Of a stretch of DNA of 38,879 bases, positions 1-7,201 are shown piece after piece. Below the pieces are notes generated by a model. That model did no database searches, was not told the origin of the DNA, and saw nothing but the letters and a program-made list of their open reading frames with translations. Where the stretch lies: assembly GCA_026397725.1 (NCBI GenBank), contig JAPLUI010000278.1:1-38879 (forward strand). The letters are read 5' to 3'. This DNA comes from Verrucomicrobiota bacterium. Lineage in GTDB: Bacteria > Verrucomicrobiota > Verrucomicrobiia > Verrucomicrobiales > Akkermansiaceae. The translations under genes and the position numbers were made by a program. Each line of letters opens with the position of its first letter. Within the stretch, counting starts at the first letter, position 1.

Positions 1-540
1 AGGAATCAAGCGGGCTGCAGACGCTGAGGCCGGGTTGGTTGAGGACGTGTGGGTAAATCTGGGTGGTCGTGACGTGGGGGTGACCGAGCATCTCTTGTAC
101 CGTCCGCAGGTCGTAGTGAATATTAAGTAAAAGCTCGTGTGCCAGAAGATGCACGACGTGTCCGACGCGTCCGACGCGTCAACGGCCTGTCGGAACTGCC
201 AGTCGGCAAGGTGGGTGGAGCGGCCGAGGGCAGCGAAGTAGGCGGACGTGGTGTCGGCGGTTGGAAGGAGATTGATGAGTGCTGAGTGTTGATTGTTGAG
301 GTTTGAATGGAAGATGAAGAATTCGCCTTTCAGTCACTTCTGAAATCAACATTCAACAATCATCACTCATCAATCCATTTGGCGGGTTGGTCCAGGCCTC
401 GGCCCGGCGAACGTAGTAGTCGCGGGTGGTGGGGCGGATGGCAAGGGATTCGAGGCGGTGGAGGAAATTCAGCCGTGCTGGAGTCGCGGCGGAAGCGGCC
501 GGTGAGGGAGGCGTGGCTGGGACATAACGACAAGATAGCA
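1..540 (-). pseudogene. Decayed integron-type tyrosine recombinase (integrase)
   Basis: Read on the minus strand, three separated pieces resemble one integron/XerC-like integrase. Around 363-475 there is an N-terminal-like segment (FLHRLESLAIRPTTRDYYV followed by RRAEAW). Around 175-255 there is SAYFAALGRS then ADWQFRQAVDA, the SAM-like core-binding domain. Around 1-150 there is DLRTVQEMLGHPHVTTTQIY then PHVLNQPG and SPLD, which is the C-terminal catalytic end with the LGH histidine and the nucleophilic tyrosine of the IY(T/P)HV motif. The middle of the catalytic domain, including the first active-site arginine, is missing between pieces two and three. The pieces are not in one frame, and an inverted-repeat element separates the first two. 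The C-terminus runs off the left edge. No cassette array or convincing attC was seen. The integron assignment rests on the motif style; a generic phage/Xer integrase is the alternative. Confidence 0.62.
272..373. repeat. Imperfect inverted-repeat (MITE-like) element inside the integrase remnant
   Basis: The segment opens with TTGATGAGTGCTGAGTGTTG and closes with a sequence whose reverse complement begins TTGATGAGTGATGATTGTTG. The arms of about 30 bp match at roughly three quarters of positions around an A/T-richer centre. It is clearly lower in GC than its flanks and lies between two segments that both look like integrase coding sequence, so an insertion is the simplest reading. No transposase gene is encoded. 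Confidence 0.5.
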
Positions 541-663
541 GTTCTAAAGAACAGCTTAGTGGAAATGTTTGAAAATTGTGGAGGAGCGGCAGCGGGAGGC
601 GCCAGCAGTGGCCGTTGGACCGGTGGGGTGAGGCGATGAGGTGCGGAGTCCGTTGGACGACTG

Positions 664-969
664 CTAAGAAATTGCTTTTGGAGTGAAGGCCGGTGGATTG
701 TTGTAGTCCTTCTCAGCCGTCTGGCCGCCGGCGTGCTGCGTTGCCCAAGTGGCGTAGCCACTCGCGTTGCCATTCAATAATCAGACTCGCAGTTGGGTGA
801 CGGTCCCCACAGGGTGGGGCTGGCAACGACGGTGCCGCCGCCGCCCGGATTATGGGCCGGGTTAACCGAATCCAGCGTTGAACGTCCAGTTGGCGTAGTA
901 TGTCAACGCTTGCGCGCTGCCCGCCAGGAACGCCGCAGCCACCGCCGAGGCGAGGGCGAGGCGTTTCAT
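664..969 (-). pseudogene. Broken secreted-protein gene (signal peptide plus C-terminal scrap)
   Basis: An ATG at 969 opens MKRLALASAVAAAFLAGSAQ, a clear Sec signal peptide with a likely AQA cleavage site, followed by LTYYANWTFNAGFG and a stop at 862-864. Further along the same strand, in another frame, comes NGNASGYATWATQHAGGQTA then EKDYNNPPAFTPKAIS and a stop at 664. The YATWATQHAGGQ-type string resembles the C-terminal linker that precedes calcium-loop or PEP-CTERM tails in verrucomicrobial secreted proteins. The two scraps together look like a gene that lost its middle and its frame. The 35-residue signal-peptide ORF could still be translated. Function is unknown. Confidence 0.45.
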
Positions 970-1082
970 GGTACTTCTCGTTTGTTTGATGATATCTGGT
1001 CTTCTCATGGTATAACCTCTGAGCGCGAAAGTACCTAACCGCCTGGTGATGCAGTTTCAACTTCCAACATTCAATGATCAAG

Positions 1083-2009
1083 TCAGAGCTTGAAGGCAGC
1101 CTTGAAGGCGTCGGCGATTTCGGGGTGGAGGTCGGGGTTGATGCCGTCCTGATCGAAGGGCAGGCCCATGGCGGTCAGGTCGTGCTTGAGTTGGACGGCT
1201 TCCTGGGCCGGGGAGACGCGCGGGGGCAGCACCCGGGTGAGCGGAACGAGCCAGGCATTGAGGGTGTGGCCGCCGTCCACCATGAGGTCGTGACCGGTGA
1301 CGTAGTTGCTGGCGTCGGAAGCGAGAAAAACGACCGGGCCGTGGAGATCCTCGGGGCGCTCGACATAGCCTAACGGAGTGAGGTCGCGGATGCGCTGGCG
1401 CACCACGATGGGGGTGGACGCATGCATCGGGCTGAGGATGTAGCTGGGGCTGATGCAATTGACATTGATGTTATGGCATCCCCACTCGGCGGCGAGGGTT
1501 TTGGTGAGGTGGACGATGCCGGCCTTGGACGCGTCGTAGGACGCATTGCAGTTGGCGATGGTGGCGGACATGCTGGCGGTGTTGATGATCTTGCCGCCGG
1601 CTTGTTGGGCGATCATCTGGCGGGCCTCCGCCTGGCAGCAGAGGAATGCTCCGGTTAGATTGACGGCAATGACCTTGTCCCAGTCTTGCTGGTGGAGCGT
1701 TTCGTCGGCCCCGAGGATGGCGATGCCGGCATTGTTGACGGCGATGTCGAGCCGGCCGAAGCGTGCGACGACGGCATCCACCATCGCCTGCACCTGCGCG
1801 GCCTGGGTCACGTCGCATCGGATATAGAGGCTGTCGCGGCCCAACGCTTGGATTTCCGCGGCGGTCATGGGGCCGACTTTATCGTCGATATCGACGATGG
1901 CGACGTCGGCCCCGGCGGCAGCGAGCGCGAGGGCATAGCCGCGGCCGATGCCGACGGCACCGCCGGTGACGAGGGCCTTTCTACCGGTTAGATCAAACAA
2001 TGCGGGCAT
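1083..2009 (-). CDS. Short-chain dehydrogenase/reductase (SDR) with C-terminal extension
   Basis: NAD(P)-dependent oxidoreductase of the classical SDR family, cytoplasmic, probably acting on a sugar or polyol. In order it shows the nucleotide-binding TGGAVGIG motif, NNAG, the catalytic serine in NTASMS, and YDASK supplying the Tyr and Lys. The acidic IVDIDD after strand 2 suggests NAD(H) preference (inference). The protein is about 308 residues, longer than the usual 250, because of a tail of about 55 residues after the VDGGHT motif. I chose the start MPALFDLTGRKALVTGG because SDRs normally begin just before the Rossmann motif. An in-frame ATG at 2036 adds nine residues and falls almost on the predicted transcription start. 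The gene runs in the same direction as the downstream-facing sugar module but has its own promoter. The exact substrate cannot be read from sequence. Confidence 0.9.
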   Translation of the reverse strand: MPALFDLTGRKALVTGGAVGIGRGYALALAAAGADVAIVDIDDKVGPMTAAEIQALGRDSLYIRCDVTQAAQVQAMVDAVVARFGRLDIAVNNAGIAILGADETLHQQDWDKVIAVNLTGAFLCCQAEARQMIAQQAGGKIINTASMSATIANCNASYDASKAGIVHLTKTLAAEWGCHNINVNCISPSYILSPMHASTPIVVRQRIRDLTPLGYVERPEDLHGPVVFLASDASNYVTGHDLMVDGGHTLNAWLVPLTRVLPPRVSPAQEAVQLKHDLTAMGLPFDQDGINPDLHPEIADAFKAAFKL

Positions 2010-2042
2010 GGCTGGGCATGGGGTCGGGCTTGGCATGCCGCG

Positions 2043-2072
2043 AGTATAGCGCTAGCGGTGGCCGTCGGACAA
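2043..2072 (-). promoter_or_regulatory. Sigma-70-like promoter of the SDR gene
   Basis: On the minus strand TTGTCC (2067-2072) and TATACT (2043-2048) are separated by 18 bp. Initiation about 7 nt downstream falls near 2036, giving a leader of about 27 nt for the start at 2009, or a leaderless message if the ATG at 2036 is used. Confidence 0.55.
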
Positions 2073-2141
2073 GTGCGAATATCAAATCAAATCGCGCGGG
2101 CTGGGCGGTGGTCCCCGGGTTAAAGCAGCATGCGGCCTGCC

Positions 2142-3614
2142 TCAATCCGTGAGCGGGCGGATGCGGACGTTGCGATAGGCGACCGGGCCGTGGTCGCCTT
2201 GCAGGCGCAGGGGACCGCTCGCCTGTTCGGGGAGCCCCGCGCGGGTGGGTCCTAACAATTCAATGGATTCCTGCACGAGTTGGCCGTTGTGGATGACCTG
2301 GTCGAAGCGGGCATTGCGGGTCTTGGTGCCGGCGGCGTCGAAGCGGGGGGCGCGGTAGATCACGTCGAAGCTCTGCCACTCGCCCGCCGCTTTGCTGGCA
2401 TTGACCCGCGGCGAATGGCCGCGGACGTTGGCATCGTTGATCCATTCCGGATAGATGCCGCCGCACTCGATGCCGGGATACTCATCTTTCGCCTTGCCGA
2501 AGCTGTCGTAAATCTGCACCTCATGGCTGCCGAGGAGGTAAATGCCGGAGTTGGAATGCGCCGGGATCATGAACTCCAGATGCACCTCGACGTCGCCGAA
2601 GCGTTCCTTGGTGAGCAGATACTGCCCCGCGCCCTGCGAGACCACCACGCCCGTGCCGGGTTCGGTGGCCAGGCGGGCGGCGTCTTGCGGGTCGGTTCTG
2701 ACGTTTCCGACCTCGCTCCAACCGGCGGCGTTTTCCCAAGCCACCAGGGCCTTGCCGGCTGGCATCAATGCCGTGCCCTGCATGCGGCGCCATGCGTTCA
2801 TGGAGCGCTGCAGGTTGGCCCGGGCGTCACCCTGAATGCCATAGTGCTGCAAGCCGATGGGTCCGCGATAGTCCAAGTCCCGGAGCTTCGCCAGGACTTG
2901 GCCCACGTCGTAGCTTCCGCTGTCCAGCGGTTGGATCAATTTCCCCCAATCCTTGGCCCCGGCATCCGCGCCATTGAGCGTCACCGCCAACAGATGGGGA
3001 CGCGCCTCCTGCAAGCGGGTGTCGAGTTTCGTGCCATCGACCATCAGCCAGTGGCAAAGGTTGAAGGTGACGCCGAAGTTCTTCCGCTCCACCTGGCGGG
3101 CCAGGCGCACCGCGTCATCGACCCGCTCGACCCAGCACCCGCTGTGCGGGTAGAGGGCGATGCGCAGGCCACCCGCTTGCGCCAGGTCCGCCACCTCGCG
3201 CATGACCGGCACGGCCCGCGCGTCGCCCGCAGGGTCGGATGGCTTGTTAGCCGCGGTGGTGACGAACAACCACAGGATCGCGTCGCGGTTGCGCAACTGG
3301 TTGATGGCCTCGCGGATCTCCGCGCCAAGCGGGGCGGCGGCATCGAGATCGAGTTTCAGATAGAGCGCGAACAACTTCAGGTGCTGGCGGTCCAGGGCGG
3401 CGAGCATGTCGCGCAGCGCCTCTGGCGAGGTGTAGCTCGGCCCGATGCCGGCGAAGCCGAGGTCCTTGACCAAGGCCACCTGCGCCTCGGCCGTCTGGTG
3501 GGCCGCGTCGCGGGTGCCGGTGTCCATCGCGAAAAACTCCGGTTCCGCCGCGTCGCAGATGGCGGCGGTGGCGCAGGCGGCTAACAGGGTGAGGAGGGAG
3601 GGTCCGGGTTTCAT
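2142..3614 (-). CDS. Secreted TIM-barrel sugar isomerase-like / DUF1080 (3-keto-disaccharide hydrolase) fusion
   Basis: A two-domain exported protein of 490 residues. Residues 1-22 form a hydrophobic signal (LLTLLAACATAAICDA; the LAAC could alternatively be a lipobox). Residues about 28-275 resemble xylose-isomerase-like TIM barrels (sugar phosphate isomerase/epimerase family), with histidine and polar residues at strand ends in IALYPHSGCW, FNLCHWL and GLQHYG. Residues about 295-488 are a DUF1080 / 3-keto-disaccharide hydrolase beta-sandwich with NSGIYLLGSHEVQIYDSFG and GGIYPEW. DUF1080 proteins are known to cleave 3-keto-glycosides made by Gfo/Idh/MocA-type dehydrogenases. The ATG overlaps the stop of the upstream oxidoreductase gene (ATGA, 4 nt), so the two are translationally coupled. 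The longer ORF upstream of 3614 lies inside the neighbouring gene and was rejected as a start. The substrate is not identifiable. Confidence 0.85.
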   Translation of the reverse strand: MKPGPSLLTLLAACATAAICDAAEPEFFAMDTGTRDAAHQTAEAQVALVKDLGFAGIGPSYTSPEALRDMLAALDRQHLKLFALYLKLDLDAAAPLGAEIREAINQLRNRDAILWLFVTTAANKPSDPAGDARAVPVMREVADLAQAGGLRIALYPHSGCWVERVDDAVRLARQVERKNFGVTFNLCHWLMVDGTKLDTRLQEARPHLLAVTLNGADAGAKDWGKLIQPLDSGSYDVGQVLAKLRDLDYRGPIGLQHYGIQGDARANLQRSMNAWRRMQGTALMPAGKALVAWENAAGWSEVGNVRTDPQDAARLATEPGTGVVVSQGAGQYLLTKERFGDVEVHLEFMIPAHSNSGIYLLGSHEVQIYDSFGKAKDEYPGIECGGIYPEWINDANVRGHSPRVNASKAAGEWQSFDVIYRAPRFDAAGTKTRNARFDQVIHNGQLVQESIELLGPTRAGLPEQASGPLRLQGDHGPVAYRNVRIRPLTD

Positions 3615-4834
3615 GCCTTGAGTTCTTTCAGGTCGACTTCCAGCCGGCGGTTTTCCTTGAGCAACTGTTCCATGGTTAGAACCACCCCGCGCTCGGCGGC
3701 CTCGCGGCCGAGGATGCACGCAAGGCAGCCGTCCACCGCCCGTCGCACGGTGGGGTTGGTGAAATCCCCGCCGGTGACACTTTGATAGAAACTGGCGATG
3801 TTGCGGGAGGCGCCCGCGTCATAGAGGTTTTCGACCGTGCCGCCATTGTACTGCTGCGGGCCGCCCCGCAGGAAGGTCTTGCCCCAGTAATTGATCTGCG
3901 CATAGGCGGCGGGACCATGGCAGACGACCTGCAGCACGCTTTCGGCGCTGTTGTTAAGCCCCTGCCCGAAATGGTTGTGCACCACCCCGTTGGCATATTG
4001 ATAGACCACCGAGCATACGTCGTGCGCATCGCCATGCGGCTCCGGCCGGGCGATCCGCGAGCACCCGGAGGCCACGGTCGGGCGTTCTCCGATGACCCAC
4101 AGCGCCGCGTCGATGGCATGGATGTCGAAGTTGCCGATGAGGTCACAGCCCAGCGCGATGTCGTTGACCCAGATGAGGCTCTGCAAGCGGCTTTCGATGT
4201 TGGCCGTCTTGGGCGGGTCGGGGAAGCAGCCGCCCACGCCATAGGTCTGCACTTGTGCCAGCTTGCCGAGGCCGCCCTCGCGGATGCGGCGGGCGACCTC
4301 GATGTTGGCGGGGTCGGTGGGCATCTGATAGTCCACCAGCAACACGCGCTTGGCCTGCGTCGCCTTGGCGCCGGCGGCTTCGATGGCGAGACAACCGGGC
4401 ACATCCACGGCAACCGGTTTGGCCATGTAAACGTGCATGCCGGCCGCCACCGCCGCCGTCGCGTGTTCGGCGAAGAAATACGGTGGCAGCACCAGCGCCA
4501 CCGCCTCCACGCCGCTTTCGAGCACTTTGCGGTAGCCGGACAAGCCGGAGAACCGCCGCGCCTGATCCACGCCAAGCGCTTCGCCGACACGGTCCGCGAC
4601 CGGCTGGAAGTAGTCGGCCACGGCATGGAACTGGTAGCCGCCGTGCTTCTGGAAGAGTCCGGCAATCCATGAGCCGCGGCCACCGCAGCCGACGAGGCCG
4701 AGCTTGAGTTTGCGGGTGATGGCGGGAGCGGCGGCGTCCTGGGCGCGGCTCGCCAGCGGGCCGAGCACGCTGGCGGCCGTCACTCCGCCGAGGAATTGTC
4801 GGCGCGATAATGGCGGGGTGTTCATGGTTGACAT
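3611..4834 (-). CDS. Tat-exported Gfo/Idh/MocA family oxidoreductase
   Basis: NAD(P)-dependent sugar oxidoreductase of the Gfo/Idh/MocA family, 407 residues, with an N-terminal twin-arginine signal (LSRRQFLGGVTAASVLGPLA) ending near ASRAQD, implying export as a folded cofactor-loaded enzyme. The Rossmann domain starts with KLGLVGCGGRGSWI. The EKP-type motif appears as MAKPVAVDVP with its lysine. The C-terminal alpha/beta domain carries GNFDIHAIDAALWV, matching the conserved Asp/His motif. In related pathways such enzymes oxidise the C3 hydroxyl of glycosides, feeding DUF1080 hydrolases, and the overlapping downstream gene fits that. An ATG at 4825 is an equally good start. No Shine-Dalgarno sequence is visible. 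The reaction is inferred from family and context. Confidence 0.9.
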   Translation of the reverse strand: MSTMNTPPLSRRQFLGGVTAASVLGPLASRAQDAAAPAITRKLKLGLVGCGGRGSWIAGLFQKHGGYQFHAVADYFQPVADRVGEALGVDQARRFSGLSGYRKVLESGVEAVALVLPPYFFAEHATAAVAAGMHVYMAKPVAVDVPGCLAIEAAGAKATQAKRVLLVDYQMPTDPANIEVARRIREGGLGKLAQVQTYGVGGCFPDPPKTANIESRLQSLIWVNDIALGCDLIGNFDIHAIDAALWVIGERPTVASGCSRIARPEPHGDAHDVCSVVYQYANGVVHNHFGQGLNNSAESVLQVVCHGPAAYAQINYWGKTFLRGGPQQYNGGTVENLYDAGASRNIASFYQSVTGGDFTNPTVRRAVDGCLACILGREAAERGVVLTMEQLLKENRRLEVDLKELKA

Positions 4835-5195
4835 GGGAAAATCATGGCCAGCGGAAACCTCGGACGCAAGCGCAAATCGTACGGTGGCGAAAACCCCGTC
4901 CCTTCACTCGCCCCATGGGCCTGCGCGTCAAGCAACCTGGAAGGCCTCGAAGCGCTGAATATCCGTGATTCTTCAGCACCAGAGGTGTGATCGGTGAGCG
5001 CCCAGGGCCTCGCCCCGGGAAAACGGATAGACGCCATCCTGCGCCCTGCAAGGGCGGCATCATCCATCTGCCATTCGTTCATTCGTTCGTTCGTTCGTTC
5101 GCCCCTTGCCGGGCTCCGGCCTTGCTTGGGAACCCGCATCCGGGGCGAGGGCCCATAAGCGCCAACTCAGGAGCCGTGCAAGAATACCTGTCGCA
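4835..5195. other. Intergenic region without a gene, with a TTCG microsatellite
   Basis: This should contain the promoter of the oxidoreductase gene, but no convincing -35/-10 pair was picked out. At 5073-5101 the tetranucleotide TTCG is repeated about six times with one interruption (ATTCATTCG). G/C-rich dyads such as GCCCTGCAAGGGC (near 5043) also occur. The short ORFs crossing it have no recognisable sequence. Confidence 0.5.
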
Positions 5196-5629
5196 TTGTA
5201 GCGGCGCTCTGTGAGCGTCGCAGCCAAAGAGATGCGCGATGCATTCGCCAGCGACTTTTCCCGCAGGGGAAAAGTAGTCACAGACCGCCGCAAGGCCGAC
5301 GCAGGATCGCCTTGTAGCGGCGCTCTGTGAGCGTCGCAGCCGAAGAGATGCGCGATGCATTCGCCAGCGACTTTTCCCGCAGGGGAAAAGTAGTCACAGA
5401 CCGCCGCTACAACGCTGGCGCAAGCACGCCTTGTAGCGGCGCTCTGTGAGCGCCGATGCCAAAGAGATGCGCTTGTGCTTTCGCATCGACGGGCACAGAC
5501 CGCCGCTACAAGGCCGGCGCAGGATCGCCTTGTAGCGGCGCTCTGTGAGCGCCGATGCCAAAGAGATGCGCGATGCATTCGCCAGCGACTTTTCCCGCAG
5601 GGGAAAAGTAGTCACAGACCGCCGCTACA
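5196..5629. repeat. Array of four palindrome-ended REP/MITE-like units
   Basis: Units begin at 5196, 5312, 5431 and 5530 with TTGTAGCGGCGCTCTGTG. The last three end with CACAGACCGCCGCTACA(A), the near-perfect reverse complement of the start, so each is a terminal inverted repeat of 18 bp. Unit 1 has a degraded right end. Three units carry an internal hairpin, CTTTTCCCGCAGGGGAAAAG. Unit 3 (5431-5511) lacks it and is about 80 bp instead of about 100 bp. The links between units are also similar (AAGGCCGACGCAGGATCGCC and variants), so the whole block was amplified in tandem. It encodes nothing recognisable. Confidence 0.85.
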
Positions 5630-5669
5630 GTGCACCTCATGCGCATGCGACAGTTATTATTGCGCTAAC

Positions 5670-6026
5670 TCAGAGCGAGCCATGGCTTTGGGCGAGCAAC
5701 AGGGCGTAGGCCAACTTGCAAAGCAAGTGCAGCAGTTGGTCGGTGGCCATCCCGAATTTCCCTTCGCCTTTGCCCAGATCGATCAGGCCGTGGAGGAGTA
5801 ACTCGGCGGCGGCAAAGGCCAGCGAACCCGAAACCACCCAGACCCCGCCGGCCTGAATCACGCAGTGGGCCAGCAGCGCGATGAGCCACTCACTGCGACT
5901 GCCCGCCTGCTTGCGGGATTTCTGGCGGGCGAGATAGTCGCCTTGCAGCGGAAAATCCGCCAGCGTATGCATGATCGCGAAGGCGGCAAACAGCGCGAGC
6001 GGTCCCTGTTGGATGACGGCGTTCAC
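5670..6026 (-). CDS. DUF3307 family small membrane protein
   Basis: A 118-residue hydrophobic protein matching the DUF3307 pattern: MHTLADFPLQGDYLARQK near the N-terminus, then hydrophobic segments around residues 45-75 (LIALLAHCVIQAGGVWVVSG and following), and a C-terminal HGLIDLGK...DQLLHLL motif with conserved Asp, Gln and His. Three to four membrane helices are likely. The GTG start overlaps the stop of the upstream cNMP-domain gene (GTGA, 4 nt), so the two are probably co-translated and may work together. The family has no established biochemical function. It ends just before the repeat array, and no clear terminator was seen. Confidence 0.85.
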   Translation of the reverse strand: MNAVIQQGPLALFAAFAIMHTLADFPLQGDYLARQKSRKQAGSRSEWLIALLAHCVIQAGGVWVVSGSLAFAAAELLLHGLIDLGKGEGKFGMATDQLLHLLCKLAYALLLAQSHGSL

Positions 6027-6514
6027 TTGGGGCCGGCGGACCAGAAGTTAGTCGCCCGTTCCTCGGCGCTGGCGAGTTTTTCGTTCATCCGGCGGATCCG
6101 CTTGGACTCCTGCCGGAGCAGGCCGCGCAGCACGCTAACACCCGCCGCCGGATCCGCCTCCAGAAACGCATCCATCTCGTCGCGGGTGAGCACCCACACC
6201 AGCCCGTTGCTGCGGCAAATCGCCGTCGCGCTCGCCGTGGCGGGGTCGAAGAGATTGATTTCACCGAAGGAATCGCCTTGGCCGAGGCTCGCCAGGAGCA
6301 CCTGGCGCTCGGCGGCGGCAGCCACGATGTGCAGGGTTCCCGCCAGGATGACGTAGAGGGATTCCTGGCACGCGCCCGCAGCGATGAGGACCTCGCCGGT
6401 TCTCGGACGGAGGAATTTTCCAAAGCACGCGAGAAACGCGCGATGTTCGGCCGCAACCTCGGCCAGAAAACCGATGGCTGGAAGCTCCGAGGCGGAGATG
6501 GATGGATCGTTCAT
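6023..6514 (-). CDS. Stand-alone cyclic-nucleotide-binding-type domain protein
   Basis: A 163-residue protein made almost entirely of a CRP-like cNMP-binding fold (about residues 20-135), with GEVLIAAGACQESLYVILAG and the phosphate-binding-cassette core GDSFGEINLFDPA. The arginine that normally contacts the cyclic phosphate is absent (PATASATA in place of a P-R-S/T-A-T type string), so cAMP or cGMP binding is doubtful. A charged C-terminal helix (LLRQESKRIRRMNEKLAS) replaces the DNA-binding winged helix of CRP/FNR regulators, so it is unlikely to be a transcription factor on its own. I chose MNDPSISASELPAIGF as the start because the upstream extension is low-complexity. It is coupled to the DUF3307 gene by a 4-nt overlap. 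Confidence 0.88.
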   Translation of the reverse strand: MNDPSISASELPAIGFLAEVAAEHRAFLACFGKFLRPRTGEVLIAAGACQESLYVILAGTLHIVAAAAERQVLLASLGQGDSFGEINLFDPATASATAICRSNGLVWVLTRDEMDAFLEADPAAGVSVLRGLLRQESKRIRRMNEKLASAEERATNFWSAGPK

Positions 6515-7201
6515 GGGGGGCGGGAGTGTGGGGGTGTGGTGGGGTGGGGAAATCGGGTACGGGCGGTGACCGGAGTGTCCGTTAGCGCTTCCGCCAGTGG
6601 GACTTACCAGAACCGGCTTGTTTGCCAAGGTCAATATTTTCAGGGCATTATTTTCAGGGTGCTTGGTTGCCGAGTTGCCAATGGCCGAGTCGGCATGATC
6701 CGGCAAGGTGAACCGCAGATGGCGCGGATGACTCGGATGGCGCGGGATTCAGGCCAATGCCTCCAGCCGCCCGAGTCACCTGGCTCCGGTGGTGCCCGCC
6801 AAGGAGCGACGACTCCTGTCGTCGTGAGGAAGGATCGCCCATGAGCAGTGGCACGCTGGTTTGCTCGAAAAATTCTCCGCAAGTTTCCCGACCCGGCGCG
6901 TCATCCTCCTGCCATGAACCGACTTTCCCTCAACGCACCCAACCCCGCACCCAGGCCGCCTCCCAGCCATTTCACCACGGCTGACTGTCTGGAGCTTCCG
7001 GCTCCGCACCGGGCGCCCGCCCAGGGGCGGGCGCCTCTCAACAACGCTTCAATTTCATCACCTGAGCGGGAAAAATCGCCGGAATTCAACTTCCCGCTTG
7101 CCAAAATCCCCCGCATCGGCACGCTTCCAGCTTGGCAGCAATGCCCCAATGATGACACCTCCCCGCCAATTCCCATGATTTGGTTGTCCTTAATCCACCC
7201 C
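6515..7201. other. Intergenic region before the giant gene, containing one dispersed repeat
   Basis: This contains the divergent promoter space for the cNMP gene (minus) and the giant gene (plus). The giant reading frame stays open from 6848, but the encoded sequence before 7202 is proline-rich, has no signal peptide and resembles nothing, so I treat it as non-coding. Part of a dispersed hairpin repeat lies at 6779-6862, and a G-rich tract precedes it at 6515-6555. No clear -35/-10 pair was identified. Confidence 0.5.
6779..6862. repeat. Dispersed hairpin repeat, copy A
   Basis: The segment CCTGGCTCCGGTGGTGCCCG...CGACGACTCCTGTCGTCG...GGAAGGATCGCCCATGAGCA matches 38758-38843 at most positions. 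Its core is a stem, CGACGAC-TCCT-GTCGTCG. The repeated ATG at its right end (6841) is part of the repeat and not evidence for a gene start. Confidence 0.75.

Noticed and set aside
605..665. Integron attC-like sites (two GTTGGAC strings)
   Set aside because: They match the GTTRRRY core but are in the same orientation and lack paired RYYYAAC partners or a foldable attC.
2280..3584. Long plus-strand open frame (434 codons) opposite the DUF1080 fusion gene
   Set aside because: Antisense shadow of a GC-rich gene; its translation has no recognisable domain, while the minus strand has two clear domains.
5196..5629. CRISPR array
   Set aside because: Units are about 100 bp, palindromic, and the links between them are similar to each other rather than unique spacers; no cas genes.
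6848..7201. N-terminal extension of the giant gene's frame
   Set aside because: Proline-rich, no signal peptide, and it begins inside a dispersed repeat; a convincing Sec signal starts at 7202.
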